Part shown: piece after piece, positions 1 to 8,572 of the stretch
How positions within the stretch are numbered: position 1 is the stretch's first letter
Layout of the letters: each line of letters starts with the position of its first letter
Origin: CAXMST01 sp038206985
Lineage (GTDB): Bacteria; Actinomycetota; Thermoleophilia; Solirubrobacterales; 70-9
Length of the DNA: 64,000 nt
Direction of reading: 5' to 3'
NCBI GenBank assembly: GCA_038206985.1
Contig: JBBRAH010000010.1
Coordinates: 1 to 64,000 of the forward strand
Translations under genes and position numbers: made by a program
The notes under the pieces: generated by a model
Seen by the model: only the letters and a program-made list of their open reading frames with translations
Told to the model about the DNA's origin: nothing
Databases searched by the model: none

Positions 1-923
1 CGAGGACGGCCTGACGCTCGCGGAGGCGGCCATGGCCGCCGGAGTGAGCGTCAGGACCGCCGGCAAATGGGTCCGGCGCTACCGGGCCGAGGGCGAGACG
101 GGCCTGCTCGATCGCAGCTCCACTCCTTCATTGGTTGCCAACGCGACCCCCGAGGACCGGGTGCAGGCGATCGCTGCCCTGCGCAAGCTGAAGCTGACCG
201 GGCCCGAGATTGCCGAGACGCTGCAGATGGCGACCTCGACAGTCTCGGCGGTGCTCAAGCGGATCGGCCTCGGCAAGCTCAGCCGCCTGGAGCCCCAAGA
301 GCCGATCCGCCGATACGAGAAGCAGCGACCCGGTGAGCTGATCCATATCGACGTCAAGAAGCTGGGCCGGATCGAGGGTGGCGCCGGGCACCGGATCGTC
401 GGCCGCCAGGCACAGCGTCGCAATCCGACCCGCAAGGACCGGGATGGCATTGCCCGCACCCGGGTCGGCTACGAGTGCGTCCACGTCTGCGTCGACGACT
501 GCACCCGCCTCGCCTACGTCGAGGTGTTGGCCGACGAGAAGGCAACAACCGCGATCGGCTTTCTGAAGCGGGCCGTTGCCTTCTACCGGGCCCACGGAGT
601 CATCGTTGAGCGGCTGATGACCGACAACGGCTCCGCCTACTGCTCGGCGGTCCATGCCCTGGCCTGCCGGCGGCTCGGGGTCAAGCACATCCGCACCCGG
701 CCCTACCGGCCCCAGACCAACGGTAAGGCGGAGCGCTTCATCCGCACGATGCTGCGCGAGTGGGCCTACGCCGCCGTCTACGGCAGCTCCGCGGATAGGG
801 CCGCGGCCCTATCCGGTTGGCTCGAGCGCTACAACTTCAGACGAAGACACGGAGCCCTCGGCCAGCGACCGCCGATTGCGCGATTGCGGGAGCGGACCGG
901 GAACAACGTGGTTGGTATCTACA
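1..923 (+). mobile_element. IS481-type insertion sequence, right part
   Basis: The transposase gene marks an insertion sequence whose left end lies before the window. The right terminus is probably at about 923, where the outermost bases read inward as TGTAGATACC. The hexamer CCTAGA follows at 924-929 and matches NCTAGN, the target consensus reported for Bordetella IS481 with 6 bp duplication. The left end needed to confirm the inverted repeat and the duplication is not in view, so the boundary is an inference. Confidence 0.55.
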
Positions 924-928
924 CCTAG
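2..928 (+). CDS. IS481-family transposase, 5' end outside the window
   Basis: DDE transposase. The reading frame is open to the window edge, so the N-terminus is missing; codons upstream of the first ATG (position 32) still read as family-like sequence (LAEAA), so that ATG is probably not the start. An N-terminal helix-turn-helix (SVRTAGKWVRRYR) is followed by a second HTH-like stretch and an integrase core. Visible acidic residues fit the DDE triad: the Asp pair in VCVDDCTRL, Asp in LMTDNGSAY, and Glu in NGKAERFIRT. The C-terminus ends NNVVGIYT, close to the usual IS481 ending, so the 3' end looks intact. The TAG stop lies in a CCTAGA hexamer that may be target DNA rather than element DNA. 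Confidence 0.9.
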   Translation, partial: EDGLTLAEAAMAAGVSVRTAGKWVRRYRAEGETGLLDRSSTPSLVANATPEDRVQAIAALRKLKLTGPEIAETLQMATSTVSAVLKRIGLGKLSRLEPQEPIRRYEKQRPGELIHIDVKKLGRIEGGAGHRIVGRQAQRRNPTRKDRDGIARTRVGYECVHVCVDDCTRLAYVEVLADEKATTAIGFLKRAVAFYRAHGVIVERLMTDNGSAYCSAVHALACRRLGVKHIRTRPYRPQTNGKAERFIRTMLREWAYAAVYGSSADRAAALSGWLERYNFRRRHGALGQRPPIARLRERTGNNVVGIYT

Positions 929-1983
929 ACCGCGAGCGGGGTGTAGTCGCGCGGAAACCCGGACGCGCCGAAGAACCAGCTCTCGATCGCGTAGCGGGGC
1001 TTCGGCATCTCCGGCTCCGAGCCGGTCCGGTGCAGGAATCGGTCGTCGAAGAGCATCACGTCGCCGGCGCGGAACGACGGCCTCACGACGCCGCGCTCGC
1101 CGCCGGCCCGCTCGGCCGCCTGCGGCGAGATCAGGACGGTCTTCGCCGTGACCTCCTCCTCATCGTCAGGGCGATCGAGGTGCTCGGCGCCGCTGCCCTC
1201 GGTACCGGTCTCGATCAGCTCGTCGATCCGCAGGGGCACGAAGTCGAGGCCGGGAGCATCGACTCCGCAATCGGAGAGGGCGACCCAGACGTTCAGCGCC
1301 CGCGTCCTGCCCATGAAGGAGCCGTCCTGGTGCCAGCCGCCGGCCGGGCCGGGCTCGGCCTTGCGCAGGGTGCTCTTCTCGACCGAGATGGTCGCCGGCT
1401 CACCGAGAAACTCGCCGATGATGCGGCGCAGGCCGGCGCGCTCGAGCAGCTCCAGCATCGTGAAGCAGAGGATCGGCGAGTCAGCGGCAAGCACGCCACC
1501 CCCGGCGGTGATCCAGGCGCGATCCTTGATCGGACCATACGGCTGCCCGGGCTTGAACTCCTCGTAGATCCCGGGCTCGCCGTCACCGCTCTCGCGCGCC
1601 GCGAAGGCCCGGTTGATCCCGTCGGCCATCGACTCGACTGCGGAGCGTGGGATCGCGTCGCGGATCAGCACGTAGCCGTGGCTGAGGATCCCGCCGCGCA
1701 CCCGTGCACCGTCGAGGTCCCCGAGCTCGGCGACGGCCAGCCCCTCGCCGTCGGTGTCCCCGAACTGACGCTGCTCGTCGGCCGGTGCGGGCCGGTCCTC
1801 GCGCACGAGGGCTGCGCCACGCCAGTGGCGCAGGCGTAGCAACTCACGCTCGGTCTCGAGCGAACGCTCCTCGCGGTTGGCCGCGGTGAGCTCGGCTATG
1901 CGCTCGGCCAGGGCCTCGGGATCCCCAGTGGCCCGATTGGTTGCCCCGCGGGATCCGAGCTGCTTGCGGATCGACTTCAGCAT
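925..1983 (-). CDS. phytanoyl-CoA dioxygenase (PhyH) family oxygenase
   Basis: 352-residue non-heme Fe(II)/2-oxoglutarate oxygenase. The metal-binding HxD sits in GWHQDGSF and the distal His in FLHRTG; the following Arg region (KPRYAIESW) fits 2-oxoglutarate binding. An alpha-helical N-terminal part of about 95 residues with Lys/Arg/Glu-rich segments precedes the fold. PhyH enzymes hydroxylate many small molecules and sugars, and the substrate here is unknown. The stop overlaps the transposase stop by 4 bp within CTAG. It is a paralogue of the PhyH gene at 3414, with which it shares GWHQDG, PGLD and IETGTEG-like segments, and it forms the outer gene of the mirrored cassette. The start ATG at 1983 sits 30 bp downstream of the acyltransferase gene, so the two are likely co-transcribed. 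Confidence 0.85.
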   Translation of the reverse strand: MLKSIRKQLGSRGATNRATGDPEALAERIAELTAANREERSLETERELLRLRHWRGAALVREDRPAPADEQRQFGDTDGEGLAVAELGDLDGARVRGGILSHGYVLIRDAIPRSAVESMADGINRAFAARESGDGEPGIYEEFKPGQPYGPIKDRAWITAGGGVLAADSPILCFTMLELLERAGLRRIIGEFLGEPATISVEKSTLRKAEPGPAGGWHQDGSFMGRTRALNVWVALSDCGVDAPGLDFVPLRIDELIETGTEGSGAEHLDRPDDEEEVTAKTVLISPQAAERAGGERGVVRPSFRAGDVMLFDDRFLHRTGSEPEMPKPRYAIESWFFGASGFPRDYTPLAV

Positions 1984-2013
1984 GGGCGGCTCAAGGTAGC
2001 AGTCCCGATCCGC

Positions 2014-2625
2014 TCATCCCGGCCGCAGGCCGGGCGTGATGCGGGCCGGAATCCCGACCGCCGTGGCACCTGCTGGAACATCCTCGAGCACGACCGATCC
2101 GGCGCCGATCCGCGCCCGGGCGCCGATCGTGACGCCGCCCAGCACCCTCGCACCGGTGCCGAGACTGACTCCGGGGCCGATCACGGGTGCGCGGCCGTCA
2201 TCGCCCATCCCAACCGTCACGGCGGGAGCGATCACTACCCGTGGATGGATCACGGCGGGGCCCTCGATCACGATCTGCCCGTGGACGACGTACAGACCCG
2301 GATGGACGAGGGCCCGCTCGTCGATATAGATCGCGGCGCCGGCAATTGCGAGGCGGCGGAGAAGCGCCGGCAGCAGAGGGATCCGGCGGCGGCGCAGGGT
2401 GGAGCCCAGGCGGTAGAGCGCCTGGCCCCCGAAGGCGTCGCTGACCAGCGCCAGGCGGGCCATCTGCAGCGCCGCGTCCAGCCGCGAGCGGAACTCGTGG
2501 CGCTCGCCCCGGAAGGCCGCCGTGGCACGGGCGTCGGCGAGCAGGCTCGGACCCAGGGGGGCGGCCCGCGGGCCGGCAGATGTTGGGTCACGGACGGGTT
2601 GGGGCGACACGGCGGCGATTGTCAC
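2014..2625 (-). CDS. serine acetyltransferase-like hexapeptide-repeat acyltransferase
   Basis: 203 residues if started at GTG 2625; the frame stays open upstream to 2760 but that part is low-complexity and would cross the divergent gene. An alpha-helical N-terminal half (LYRLGSTLRRRRIP) leads into a left-handed beta-helix with repeated hexapeptides (IGPGVSLGTGARVLGG, IGARARIGAGSVV) and ends with VGIPARI, typical of CysE-like and sugar O-acetyltransferases. The conserved His pair of the family is plausibly VHPGLYVVHG. In a glycan locus it more likely acetylates a sugar or serves the adjacent PhyH pathway than makes O-acetylserine. It is divergent from, and paralogous to, the gene at 2691. Confidence 0.8.
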   Translation of the reverse strand: MTIAAVSPQPVRDPTSAGPRAAPLGPSLLADARATAAFRGERHEFRSRLDAALQMARLALVSDAFGGQALYRLGSTLRRRRIPLLPALLRRLAIAGAAIYIDERALVHPGLYVVHGQIVIEGPAVIHPRVVIAPAVTVGMGDDGRAPVIGPGVSLGTGARVLGGVTIGARARIGAGSVVLEDVPAGATAVGIPARITPGLRPG

Positions 2626-2678
2626 GCATCGCGCCGCCCCGGGCCGGCGGTGGCACGTTACGCGCACCGGCGCCTGCC

Positions 2679-2684
2679 TATGCT
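2679..2684 (+). promoter_or_regulatory. -10 box (TATGCT) for a probable leaderless transcript
   Basis: TATGCT lies 6 nt before the GTG at 2691 with no Shine-Dalgarno sequence between them. Transcription would start on or next to the start codon. This spacing recurs at many starts in the window. Confidence 0.5.
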
Positions 2685-2690
2685 GGGCCC

Positions 2691-3335
2691 GTGGATGACT
2701 CCGGCACCGCTCCCGCCGCGGGCTCAGCGAGCCCGCGCGACGCTGCCCGGGCTCAGCCACTGCAGGAAGGGGAGTTCCGCCGCATGGTGCGTGCCGGGCA
2801 CCCGCACTTCCTTGCCGCAGTGCTGGCCGACGCCCGGGTCACCTCACGCAACCGGGGCCGGCCCCTCACCGACGCGTCGCGTCGGCGCGTGCTTGCCGAG
2901 GCCCTGCGCCTCGCCTACGAGAGCGACGGATTCCTCGCGCAGGTGATGTACCGCGCAAAGGCCCGCCTGCAATCGCTGGGCGTGCCGGTCCTGCCACGCA
3001 TCCTCCATCGACTCGCAATCCTCACCTCCGGCCTGTACATCGGTGACCCGGTGATCGTCCACCCCGGGGTCCACCTTGCCCACGGCCAGATCGTGATCGA
3101 CGGAATCGTCGAGGTGCATAGGGGCGTGATGATCTTCCCCTTCGTGACGATCGGCCTGCGCGCCGGAAACGTCGTCGGCCCGACGATCGGTCCGCGGGCG
3201 ACGATCGGCTCGGGGGCGAAGGTGATCGGCGAGGTGGCGATCGGCGCGGAGGCCAAGGTCGGCGCCAACGCCGTCGTCGTCGAGGACGTTCCCGACGGGG
3301 TCACCGTCGTCGGAGTGCCGGCTCGGCCTCTCTGA
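2691..3335 (+). CDS. serine acetyltransferase-like hexapeptide-repeat acyltransferase (second copy)
   Basis: 214 residues from GTG 2691, chosen because a -10 box sits 6 nt upstream; the longer frame to 2580 adds only Arg/Pro-rich sequence. Helical N-terminal part (MYRAKARLQSLGVPVLPRILHRLAI), then hexapeptide repeats (IGPRATIGSGAKVIGEVAIGA) ending VGVPARPL. The His-containing segment VHPGVHLAHG matches VHPGLYVVHG in the divergent copy at 2014, so the two are clear paralogues. It is followed after 78 bp by a PhyH gene, the same order as on the other side. Likely an O-acetyltransferase acting on a sugar or small molecule; the acceptor is unknown. Confidence 0.8.
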   Translation: MDDSGTAPAAGSASPRDAARAQPLQEGEFRRMVRAGHPHFLAAVLADARVTSRNRGRPLTDASRRRVLAEALRLAYESDGFLAQVMYRAKARLQSLGVPVLPRILHRLAILTSGLYIGDPVIVHPGVHLAHGQIVIDGIVEVHRGVMIFPFVTIGLRAGNVVGPTIGPRATIGSGAKVIGEVAIGAEAKVGANAVVVEDVPDGVTVVGVPARPL

Positions 3336-3413
3336 GCTGGGCCCCAGAGACGGATCCACCCCGCTGGCGCCTGCTAGCTTCAGACTCTCCATGCACGCCG
3401 TGAGGAGGGAACA

Positions 3414-4496
3414 ATGCGCCTGAGCCTGAAGCGCCGTGGGTCGCGGAATGAGGAGAGCACGCCGCGACGTCGCGTTGCCCCTCCAGCGAAGCTGCCGGCC
3501 TACGAACCGGTGAGCAGCGCCGATCCCCTGGCCGAGATCGAGGAACTGATGGACGCCAACCGCGAGACCCCCGATCCGGCGGCCGAGAAGCGGATCGTCC
3601 AGCTCCGGCACGAGGCGTTCGCACAGCTCGACCGCACGGCCCCGGAGCGCTCTCCCGACACCGAGCCTGTCGTCGACGAACTTCCCCGGCCCGACGGCCT
3701 GCCGGAGATCGCCGCCTCCGAGCTGAGCAGCGACGCGGTCCGCGACGGGATCCTCGGTGGCGGCTCGCTCGTCATCCGGGGACTCCTCGACAGCGAGCGC
3801 GCCGGCCGCATGAGAGCCGGTATCGACGAGACCTTCGCCGCCCGTGATGCGCACCTCGACGAGCGGCCGCTGAGCGAGACGGCGCCGTGGTTCGACCCCT
3901 TCGCCCCCGGTCCGGACTACCCGCTGGATCCCGCCCAGTGGAACCGGATGGAGAAGGGCGGCCACGCCGTCTGGGCCCCGGACTCGCCGCGGATGATGTT
4001 CGAGCTGCTCGACGCTTTCGAGGTCAGTGGCCTGCGCGAGGTGATCTCCACCTACCTCGGCGAGCGGCCGGTGCTCTCGATGAACAAGTCGGTGCTGCGC
4101 AGGGTCTCGCCCGACTCCGGAACGGGCTGGCACCAGGACGGTGCCTTCCTCGGGCGCGGAATCCGCACCTGCAACGTGTGGATCGCGCTGAACCGCTGCG
4201 GCGATGTCGCTCCGGGCCTGGACATCGTCGGCCGACGCTATGACGAGATCGTCGAGACCGGGACCGAGGGTGCGATCTTCCCATGGGCTGCCTCGGAGAA
4301 GATGGTCGAGGAGACCCGGCAGGGAGCCCCCATTGCACGGCCGATCTTCGAGGCCGGCGACGCGGTGCTCTTCGATCATTTCTGCCTGCACCGGACCGCC
4401 GCTGGACCTGAGATGACCAGCGACCGGTACGCGACCGAGACCTGGTGCTTCGCGCCCTCGGTGTACCCGGACAAGACAGTCCCGCTGGTCCTTTAG
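3414..4496 (+). CDS. phytanoyl-CoA dioxygenase (PhyH) family oxygenase (second copy)
   Basis: 360-residue Fe(II)/2-oxoglutarate oxygenase with HxD in GWHQDGAF and the distal His in CLHRTA. The start at 3414 is supported by a strong ribosome-binding site, GAGGAGG, at 3403-3409. The N-terminal 100 residues are charged and helical like those of the copy at 925, and the C-termini align (YPDKTVPLVL versus FPRDYTPLAV). It continues the rightward cassette begun at 2691 and precedes a sulfotransferase by 53 bp. The retained iron ligands suggest an active hydroxylase or halogenase-like oxygenase; the substrate is unknown. Confidence 0.85.
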   Translation: MRLSLKRRGSRNEESTPRRRVAPPAKLPAYEPVSSADPLAEIEELMDANRETPDPAAEKRIVQLRHEAFAQLDRTAPERSPDTEPVVDELPRPDGLPEIAASELSSDAVRDGILGGGSLVIRGLLDSERAGRMRAGIDETFAARDAHLDERPLSETAPWFDPFAPGPDYPLDPAQWNRMEKGGHAVWAPDSPRMMFELLDAFEVSGLREVISTYLGERPVLSMNKSVLRRVSPDSGTGWHQDGAFLGRGIRTCNVWIALNRCGDVAPGLDIVGRRYDEIVETGTEGAIFPWAASEKMVEETRQGAPIARPIFEAGDAVLFDHFCLHRTAAGPEMTSDRYATETWCFAPSVYPDKTVPLVL

Positions 4497-4549
4497 GTGG
4501 TTGCCGGCCGGTGCCCGAGCCCGGGGCACCCCTGACAGGGAGGAAGAGC

Positions 4550-5659
4550 ATGAGGGGCTTTCAGCGACGAGTGGCTCGGCGACTCGGGCGGGGACCAGGG
4601 ACCGGCGCAGCGCAAGCTGTCCCGGCCGCCGCAGCGGAGACCGAGGCCGTGCCGCCGCTCTCCGGCTATAACGCGGACGCCGGCCTGCCCTTCGACGCCG
4701 GCGACCTGGAGAGCCGGCTCGTGTGGATGTGGGGCTCGCCGCGCTCGGGCAGCACCTGGCTGCTCTCGCAGTTGGCCTATCCGCTGTCCCCCGAGCCCGA
4801 GACGACGACGGTCTTTGGCACGTCCGGCGATGACCCGGGGCCGGCCAAGGCCTACGACGCGCTGCCGATCGACGAGTCGTTCATCTCCAACCACCTCGCC
4901 CCCGCTTTCGGCGACCCGCGCGAGGTGGACGGCATCTACGTGCCGGGCACGATCAACAACTACCTCGGCGAGCGACCCGTCTACGCCTACTCGCAGGCCT
5001 ATCGCGAGGTCTGGGCGCCGGAGGCGAGGCGCTTTGCGCTGGTCCGCCTCCACGCGTTCGTCGAGCGCGCCCGGGCACAGGGGCTCCCGACAGCCGACGA
5101 CGCGAAGCTGATCATCAAGGAGGTAAATGGCTCCCACGCCGCCGATCTCGTGATGGCCCTGATGCCGCGCGCGCGGCTGCTTTTCCTCGTGCGCGACGGC
5201 CGCGACGTGGTGGACTCGCTGATGGCTGCCTATGCGCCGGGCGGTTTCCTCGCCCGCTTCGAGGGCGTCTCGTACTCGACCCCGGAGGAGCGACTGAAGG
5301 GAGTGGCGTGGGCGTCGCGGTTGTGGTCATGCAACGTCGACATGACCCTGCGCGCGATCGAGGCCCACCCCCCGGCCCTCTCGCACACCGTCCGCTACGA
5401 GGACCTGCTCGCCGATAACGGCGCCCGGATCGACGAACTACACGCGTGGCTCGGGCTCGAACGCAGCGCGGAGGAGCGCACGGCGATGCTGGCGGCGACG
5501 GCGTTTGCGGCCGTTCCCGAGAAGCAGCGTGGCGACACTGAGAAGAGTCGCTCAGCGCGCCCGGGCCTATGGCGCGAGAATCTGGGTGATACCGAGCAAC
5601 GGACCTGCATGGAGATCATGGGTCCGCGGCTGGAGAAACTTGGCTACGAGATCGACTGA
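4550..5659 (+). CDS. sulfotransferase (PAPS-dependent)
   Basis: 369 residues from ATG 4550, preceded by GGGAGGAAG as a ribosome-binding site; the longer frame to 4445 would run into the PhyH gene. The 5'-phosphosulfate loop is visible as WGSPRSGSTWLLSQL near residue 65, and the 3'-phosphate-binding segment as LVRDGRDVVDSL. These are the two PAPS-binding signatures of the sulfotransferase fold. It transfers sulfate from PAPS to a hydroxyl or amine, here probably on a glycan or its lipid carrier. APS kinase, which makes PAPS, is encoded at 40184. A methyltransferase gene overlaps its 3' end. Confidence 0.88.
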   Translation: MRGFQRRVARRLGRGPGTGAAQAVPAAAAETEAVPPLSGYNADAGLPFDAGDLESRLVWMWGSPRSGSTWLLSQLAYPLSPEPETTTVFGTSGDDPGPAKAYDALPIDESFISNHLAPAFGDPREVDGIYVPGTINNYLGERPVYAYSQAYREVWAPEARRFALVRLHAFVERARAQGLPTADDAKLIIKEVNGSHAADLVMALMPRARLLFLVRDGRDVVDSLMAAYAPGGFLARFEGVSYSTPEERLKGVAWASRLWSCNVDMTLRAIEAHPPALSHTVRYEDLLADNGARIDELHAWLGLERSAEERTAMLAATAFAAVPEKQRGDTEKSRSARPGLWRENLGDTEQRTCMEIMGPRLEKLGYEID

Positions 5660-6359
5660 CACACCCGAAGCCCGGCGCGAGGCATCTGCGCCCGCACCGT
5701 GCTCACCGGCGAGCTCCGGCCCCGGTCCGGCACTCGACCCGCGCCTGCTGAGCGAGCTCGGCGGGGTCCGCTGGGAGCAGAGCTGGGCGCTGACGCCCTC
5801 GCTGCACACGGCAGCCTTCGATCCGGGTGCCCGCCAGCGTCACTGGACCCTGGCCGAGATGCTGCGTCCGGCCGTGCGCGATGCGTTCGCCCTGGCGAGG
5901 AGGCGCATGGTGCTCGACCTGCACTGTGGCGAGGGCTGGCTCGCGCAGCAGCTGCTTGGCTGGGGTGCGCGACGTGTGGTCGGACTCGACAATCGCACGG
6001 ATCTGCTGCGCCGGGCACGGCTGCTGCGCGACCACTACGCGATCCCTTCCGCCGAACTCGAGCTGACCGCGGAGTCCGACTTCTCGCCGCCCGCTCCCGA
6101 GGAGCGTTTCGACGTGGTCCTGCTCACCGGCGACCTCGGGCGCGCCGGTGATCCGGAGACGCTGCGGCGCGCGTTCGAGGCGACCCGCTCGATCTGTGCG
6201 ATCGAATGTGCCGGCCGCGTGACCAACGCGGTCGCCGAGGCGACGCTCGAGGCCGGCTTCGGCTCCGTCGATCTTCTGCGCCCGCCACTCCACGGTGCCC
6301 CGGCCTACGTTGTCTCCGAACGCGACCTGCTCGTGGCCAGGGTGAGGATGGGCCGATGA
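5640..6359 (+). CDS. class I SAM-dependent methyltransferase
   Basis: About 239 residues. The start is uncertain: TTG 5640 with GGAGA just upstream would overlap the sulfotransferase by 20 bp; the frame is open to 5505 but that would be a much longer overlap. The SAM-binding motif is VLDLHCGEGWLAQQLLG, followed by an acidic residue at the end of beta-2 (VVGLDN). The N-terminal segment LGGVRWEQSWALTPSLHTAAF is unlike common methyltransferases and may bind substrate. It overlaps the next methyltransferase gene by ATGA. Probably modifies a glycan or small metabolite of the locus; the specific acceptor cannot be read from sequence. Confidence 0.7.
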   Translation: MATRSTDTPEARREASAPAPCSPASSGPGPALDPRLLSELGGVRWEQSWALTPSLHTAAFDPGARQRHWTLAEMLRPAVRDAFALARRRMVLDLHCGEGWLAQQLLGWGARRVVGLDNRTDLLRRARLLRDHYAIPSAELELTAESDFSPPAPEERFDVVLLTGDLGRAGDPETLRRAFEATRSICAIECAGRVTNAVAEATLEAGFGSVDLLRPPLHGAPAYVVSERDLLVARVRMGR

Positions 6360-7324
6360 GCGACCCCGGCGCGCCCGACACGCAGCCGAACTCGGGCCCT
6401 CTGCCGGGCCTGCCCGGCGAGGACGGAGACCGTTTAGATGCCGCCCAGTCCGATGCCGCCTACCGCTGGGCCGGCGGCGGCGTCGCCGGCCGCCACGTGC
6501 TCGTTGCCGGGTGCGGGCAGGGTCACGGCGCTCAGATCCTGAGCGAGGCGGGCGCCCGGACGGTCGTTGGCGCCGACCCGGACCCGCGCTCGGTCGAGAT
6601 CGCGACCCGACTCTACGGCGAGCGGATCCGCTTTATCGAGGCGGAGACCTCGGCGCTGCCGCTGGCCTCCGGTGGCTACGACGCCGTCGTCTGCCTACAT
6701 GCGCCAGCCGCTGATCCCGACCCCGGGGCGGCGGTCGCCGAGCTGTCACGGGTACTGGGCGAGGGCGGGATCATGCTCGTCTCGGTGCCGCTGTCGGTCC
6801 CGCCCGCGGGGGTGGCCGCCAATGGCGCCGGATCCGACGGCGCCGATGCGCTGCTCACCGCGCTCTCATCCCGCTTCGCGAACACAGCCGCCTTCAGGCT
6901 CCGGCTGGCGATCGCCGCGACCGTCGCCCCCGCCGACGGCCCCGAGCGGGCCGATCTCGACCGGGCCGGCTGGCTCGCGGGCGGCGAGGCCGAGGACCGC
7001 ACGATCCTCCTCGCCGCATCGGACTCCGGACTGCCCGAGCTCGGCTCGGTCGCCAGCATGGTCACCTTCAGGGACCTGCGCGCACAGGAGGAGACACTTG
7101 GAGCCTGGGAGCAGCGCGCCCGCCGGGCCGAAGCCGACGGCTCGGCCAAACACTGGGAACTGGTTGCCGCACGCGAGTCCCAGCGCCGCTTGCGGATGCG
7201 CCTGTACAAGCTGGAGCACCGGCCGCTGCGGGTGCTCTCACGCGTGTTGACCGGACGGCCCGCCAAGCTCGGCACCGGACCACCGCTGCGCGCCTCCGAG
7301 ATCAAGTCCAAGCACTGGGACTGA
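6356..7324 (+). CDS. class I SAM-dependent methyltransferase with C-terminal helical tail
   Basis: 322 residues from ATG 6356, which overlaps the previous stop as ATGA. The Methyltransf_11-type motif VLVAGCGQGHGAQILSEAG is followed by VVGADPD (acidic ribose ligand) and a motif-IV region (YDAVVCLHAPA). Residues from about 240 on form a charged, helix-rich tail (EETLGAWEQRARRAEAD) ending with a basic segment. Such tails occur on glycan-modifying methyltransferases and glycosyltransferases and may anchor the protein to partners or membrane; this is inference. Part of the rightward run beginning at 2691. Confidence 0.8.
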   Translation: MSDPGAPDTQPNSGPLPGLPGEDGDRLDAAQSDAAYRWAGGGVAGRHVLVAGCGQGHGAQILSEAGARTVVGADPDPRSVEIATRLYGERIRFIEAETSALPLASGGYDAVVCLHAPAADPDPGAAVAELSRVLGEGGIMLVSVPLSVPPAGVAANGAGSDGADALLTALSSRFANTAAFRLRLAIAATVAPADGPERADLDRAGWLAGGEAEDRTILLAASDSGLPELGSVASMVTFRDLRAQEETLGAWEQRARRAEADGSAKHWELVAARESQRRLRMRLYKLEHRPLRVLSRVLTGRPAKLGTGPPLRASEIKSKHWD

Positions 7325-7330
7325 GTCCTC

Positions 7331-8569
7331 TCAGCCTCCGCGCTGCGCCGCGGTCGCTGCCTCGAGCGTTGCCACCTCGGCCTGGGCCGAGCCCAGAGCC
7401 GCGCCGCCGGCGCCAGGGCGGCTGCGCACCGCTCGCATCAGTGGTCGCTCGAGCAAGTAGTAGCTCAGCGTCGCGCAGCAAAGGGTGACGGAGAACGTCA
7501 ATGCGGTGAGCGGCACGAAACCGCTGACGCCGGCATCGAGCAAGAAGATCAACACGGGGAAGTGCCAGAGAAAGATCCCGTAGGAGATCAGGCCCAGCCA
7601 GACGAGGAAACGGTGGCCGAGGAGGCGGCGCGTGAAGCCGCCGCCGTCGGTCCCGAAGATCGCGGGCAGGATGATCAGCGCGGCGATCAGCCCGAAGGAC
7701 AGATACTCGATCAGGTAGCGCTTGATCTCGATCACGGGGAAGGCGAGCGACGGCGACGGCCCAAGCACCGCAAACGCCACCAGCGCGTAGAGAGCAAAGC
7801 CGGCGAGCACCGGGAGCCCGGGGCGGCGCCGGATCCATTCGACCACCACCGGCTCGCTCTCGCGACGGGCGAGATGAACCGAGATCGCAGCCAGGATCAG
7901 GCCGAGCGCGAACCACCAGCCGCGGCCGAAGGGCGAGAAGAAGAGCACGGTGTGCGCATCGCTGATCGGGACGGAGCCCTGGATCGGGAGCGAAACCGCG
8001 GTCAGCAATGCGAACAGCACGAACTCGAGCGTCAGCGGCCGGCCGCGCCAGCGGCGACCGAGCCATGCCATCGCAAGCACGATCAACGGCAGGAGTGCGT
8101 AGAAGAGAACCTCGACGCTGAGGCTCCAGGCGACGGGGACACCGCAGCGGTAGGGGTCGGCCGCGCAGGAGCCGGTTGGGTCGTAGACCGGAAGGCTCTG
8201 CAGCAGTCCGTAATAGACCCACCAGTTGCCGGTGAAGGCACCGGCGAACCCCGGAATCACGGCGGCGATCGTCAGGACCGCCCAGTAGGCGGGCGCGATC
8301 CGCACGAAGCGGCGCTTGGCGTATTCGCGGAATGGCGTGCGCTCGCGGTTCTCGAGACGGGCGACGACGAACGGCCGGTAGAGCAGAAAGGCCGAAAGCA
8401 GGAAGAAGAAGGGCACGCCGATGTCGAGATGGGCGAGCAGGCGCCCGTAGCCGGCGTGCGCGATGGCTCCGCTGAACAGGGACGTATGGACAAGCAGGAT
8501 CGAGACCGCGGCGAACGCACGCAACGGGTCGAGCAGGGGGAACGGCTCATGCCGGCGTGCCGCGCTCAT
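7331..8569 (-). CDS. acyltransferase 3 family membrane O-acyltransferase (OafA/YrhL-like)
   Basis: 412-residue polytopic membrane protein with about ten hydrophobic segments. The N-terminus LLDPLRAFAAVSILLVHTS carries the family His (LVHTS) and the following RRFVRIAPAYW segment is the conserved Arg-rich motif. These enzymes move acyl groups, usually acetyl, across the membrane onto surface glycans. No fused SGNH domain is present. It is convergent with the methyltransferase at 6356 (6 bp gap) and is the last gene of a leftward run starting at 10551 (4 bp gap from the glycosyltransferase). This supports O-acylation of an extracellular polysaccharide. Confidence 0.88.
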   Translation of the reverse strand: MSAARRHEPFPLLDPLRAFAAVSILLVHTSLFSGAIAHAGYGRLLAHLDIGVPFFFLLSAFLLYRPFVVARLENRERTPFREYAKRRFVRIAPAYWAVLTIAAVIPGFAGAFTGNWWVYYGLLQSLPVYDPTGSCAADPYRCGVPVAWSLSVEVLFYALLPLIVLAMAWLGRRWRGRPLTLEFVLFALLTAVSLPIQGSVPISDAHTVLFFSPFGRGWWFALGLILAAISVHLARRESEPVVVEWIRRRPGLPVLAGFALYALVAFAVLGPSPSLAFPVIEIKRYLIEYLSFGLIAALIILPAIFGTDGGGFTRRLLGHRFLVWLGLISYGIFLWHFPVLIFLLDAGVSGFVPLTALTFSVTLCCATLSYYLLERPLMRAVRSRPGAGGAALGSAQAEVATLEAATAAQRGG

Positions 8570-8572
8570 CGC

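Noticed and set aside
2844..4529. A 561-codon minus-strand open frame over the acyltransferase and PhyH genes
   Set aside because: It lies opposite two well-supported genes, and its translation has no recognisable domain; high GC makes long antisense frames common.
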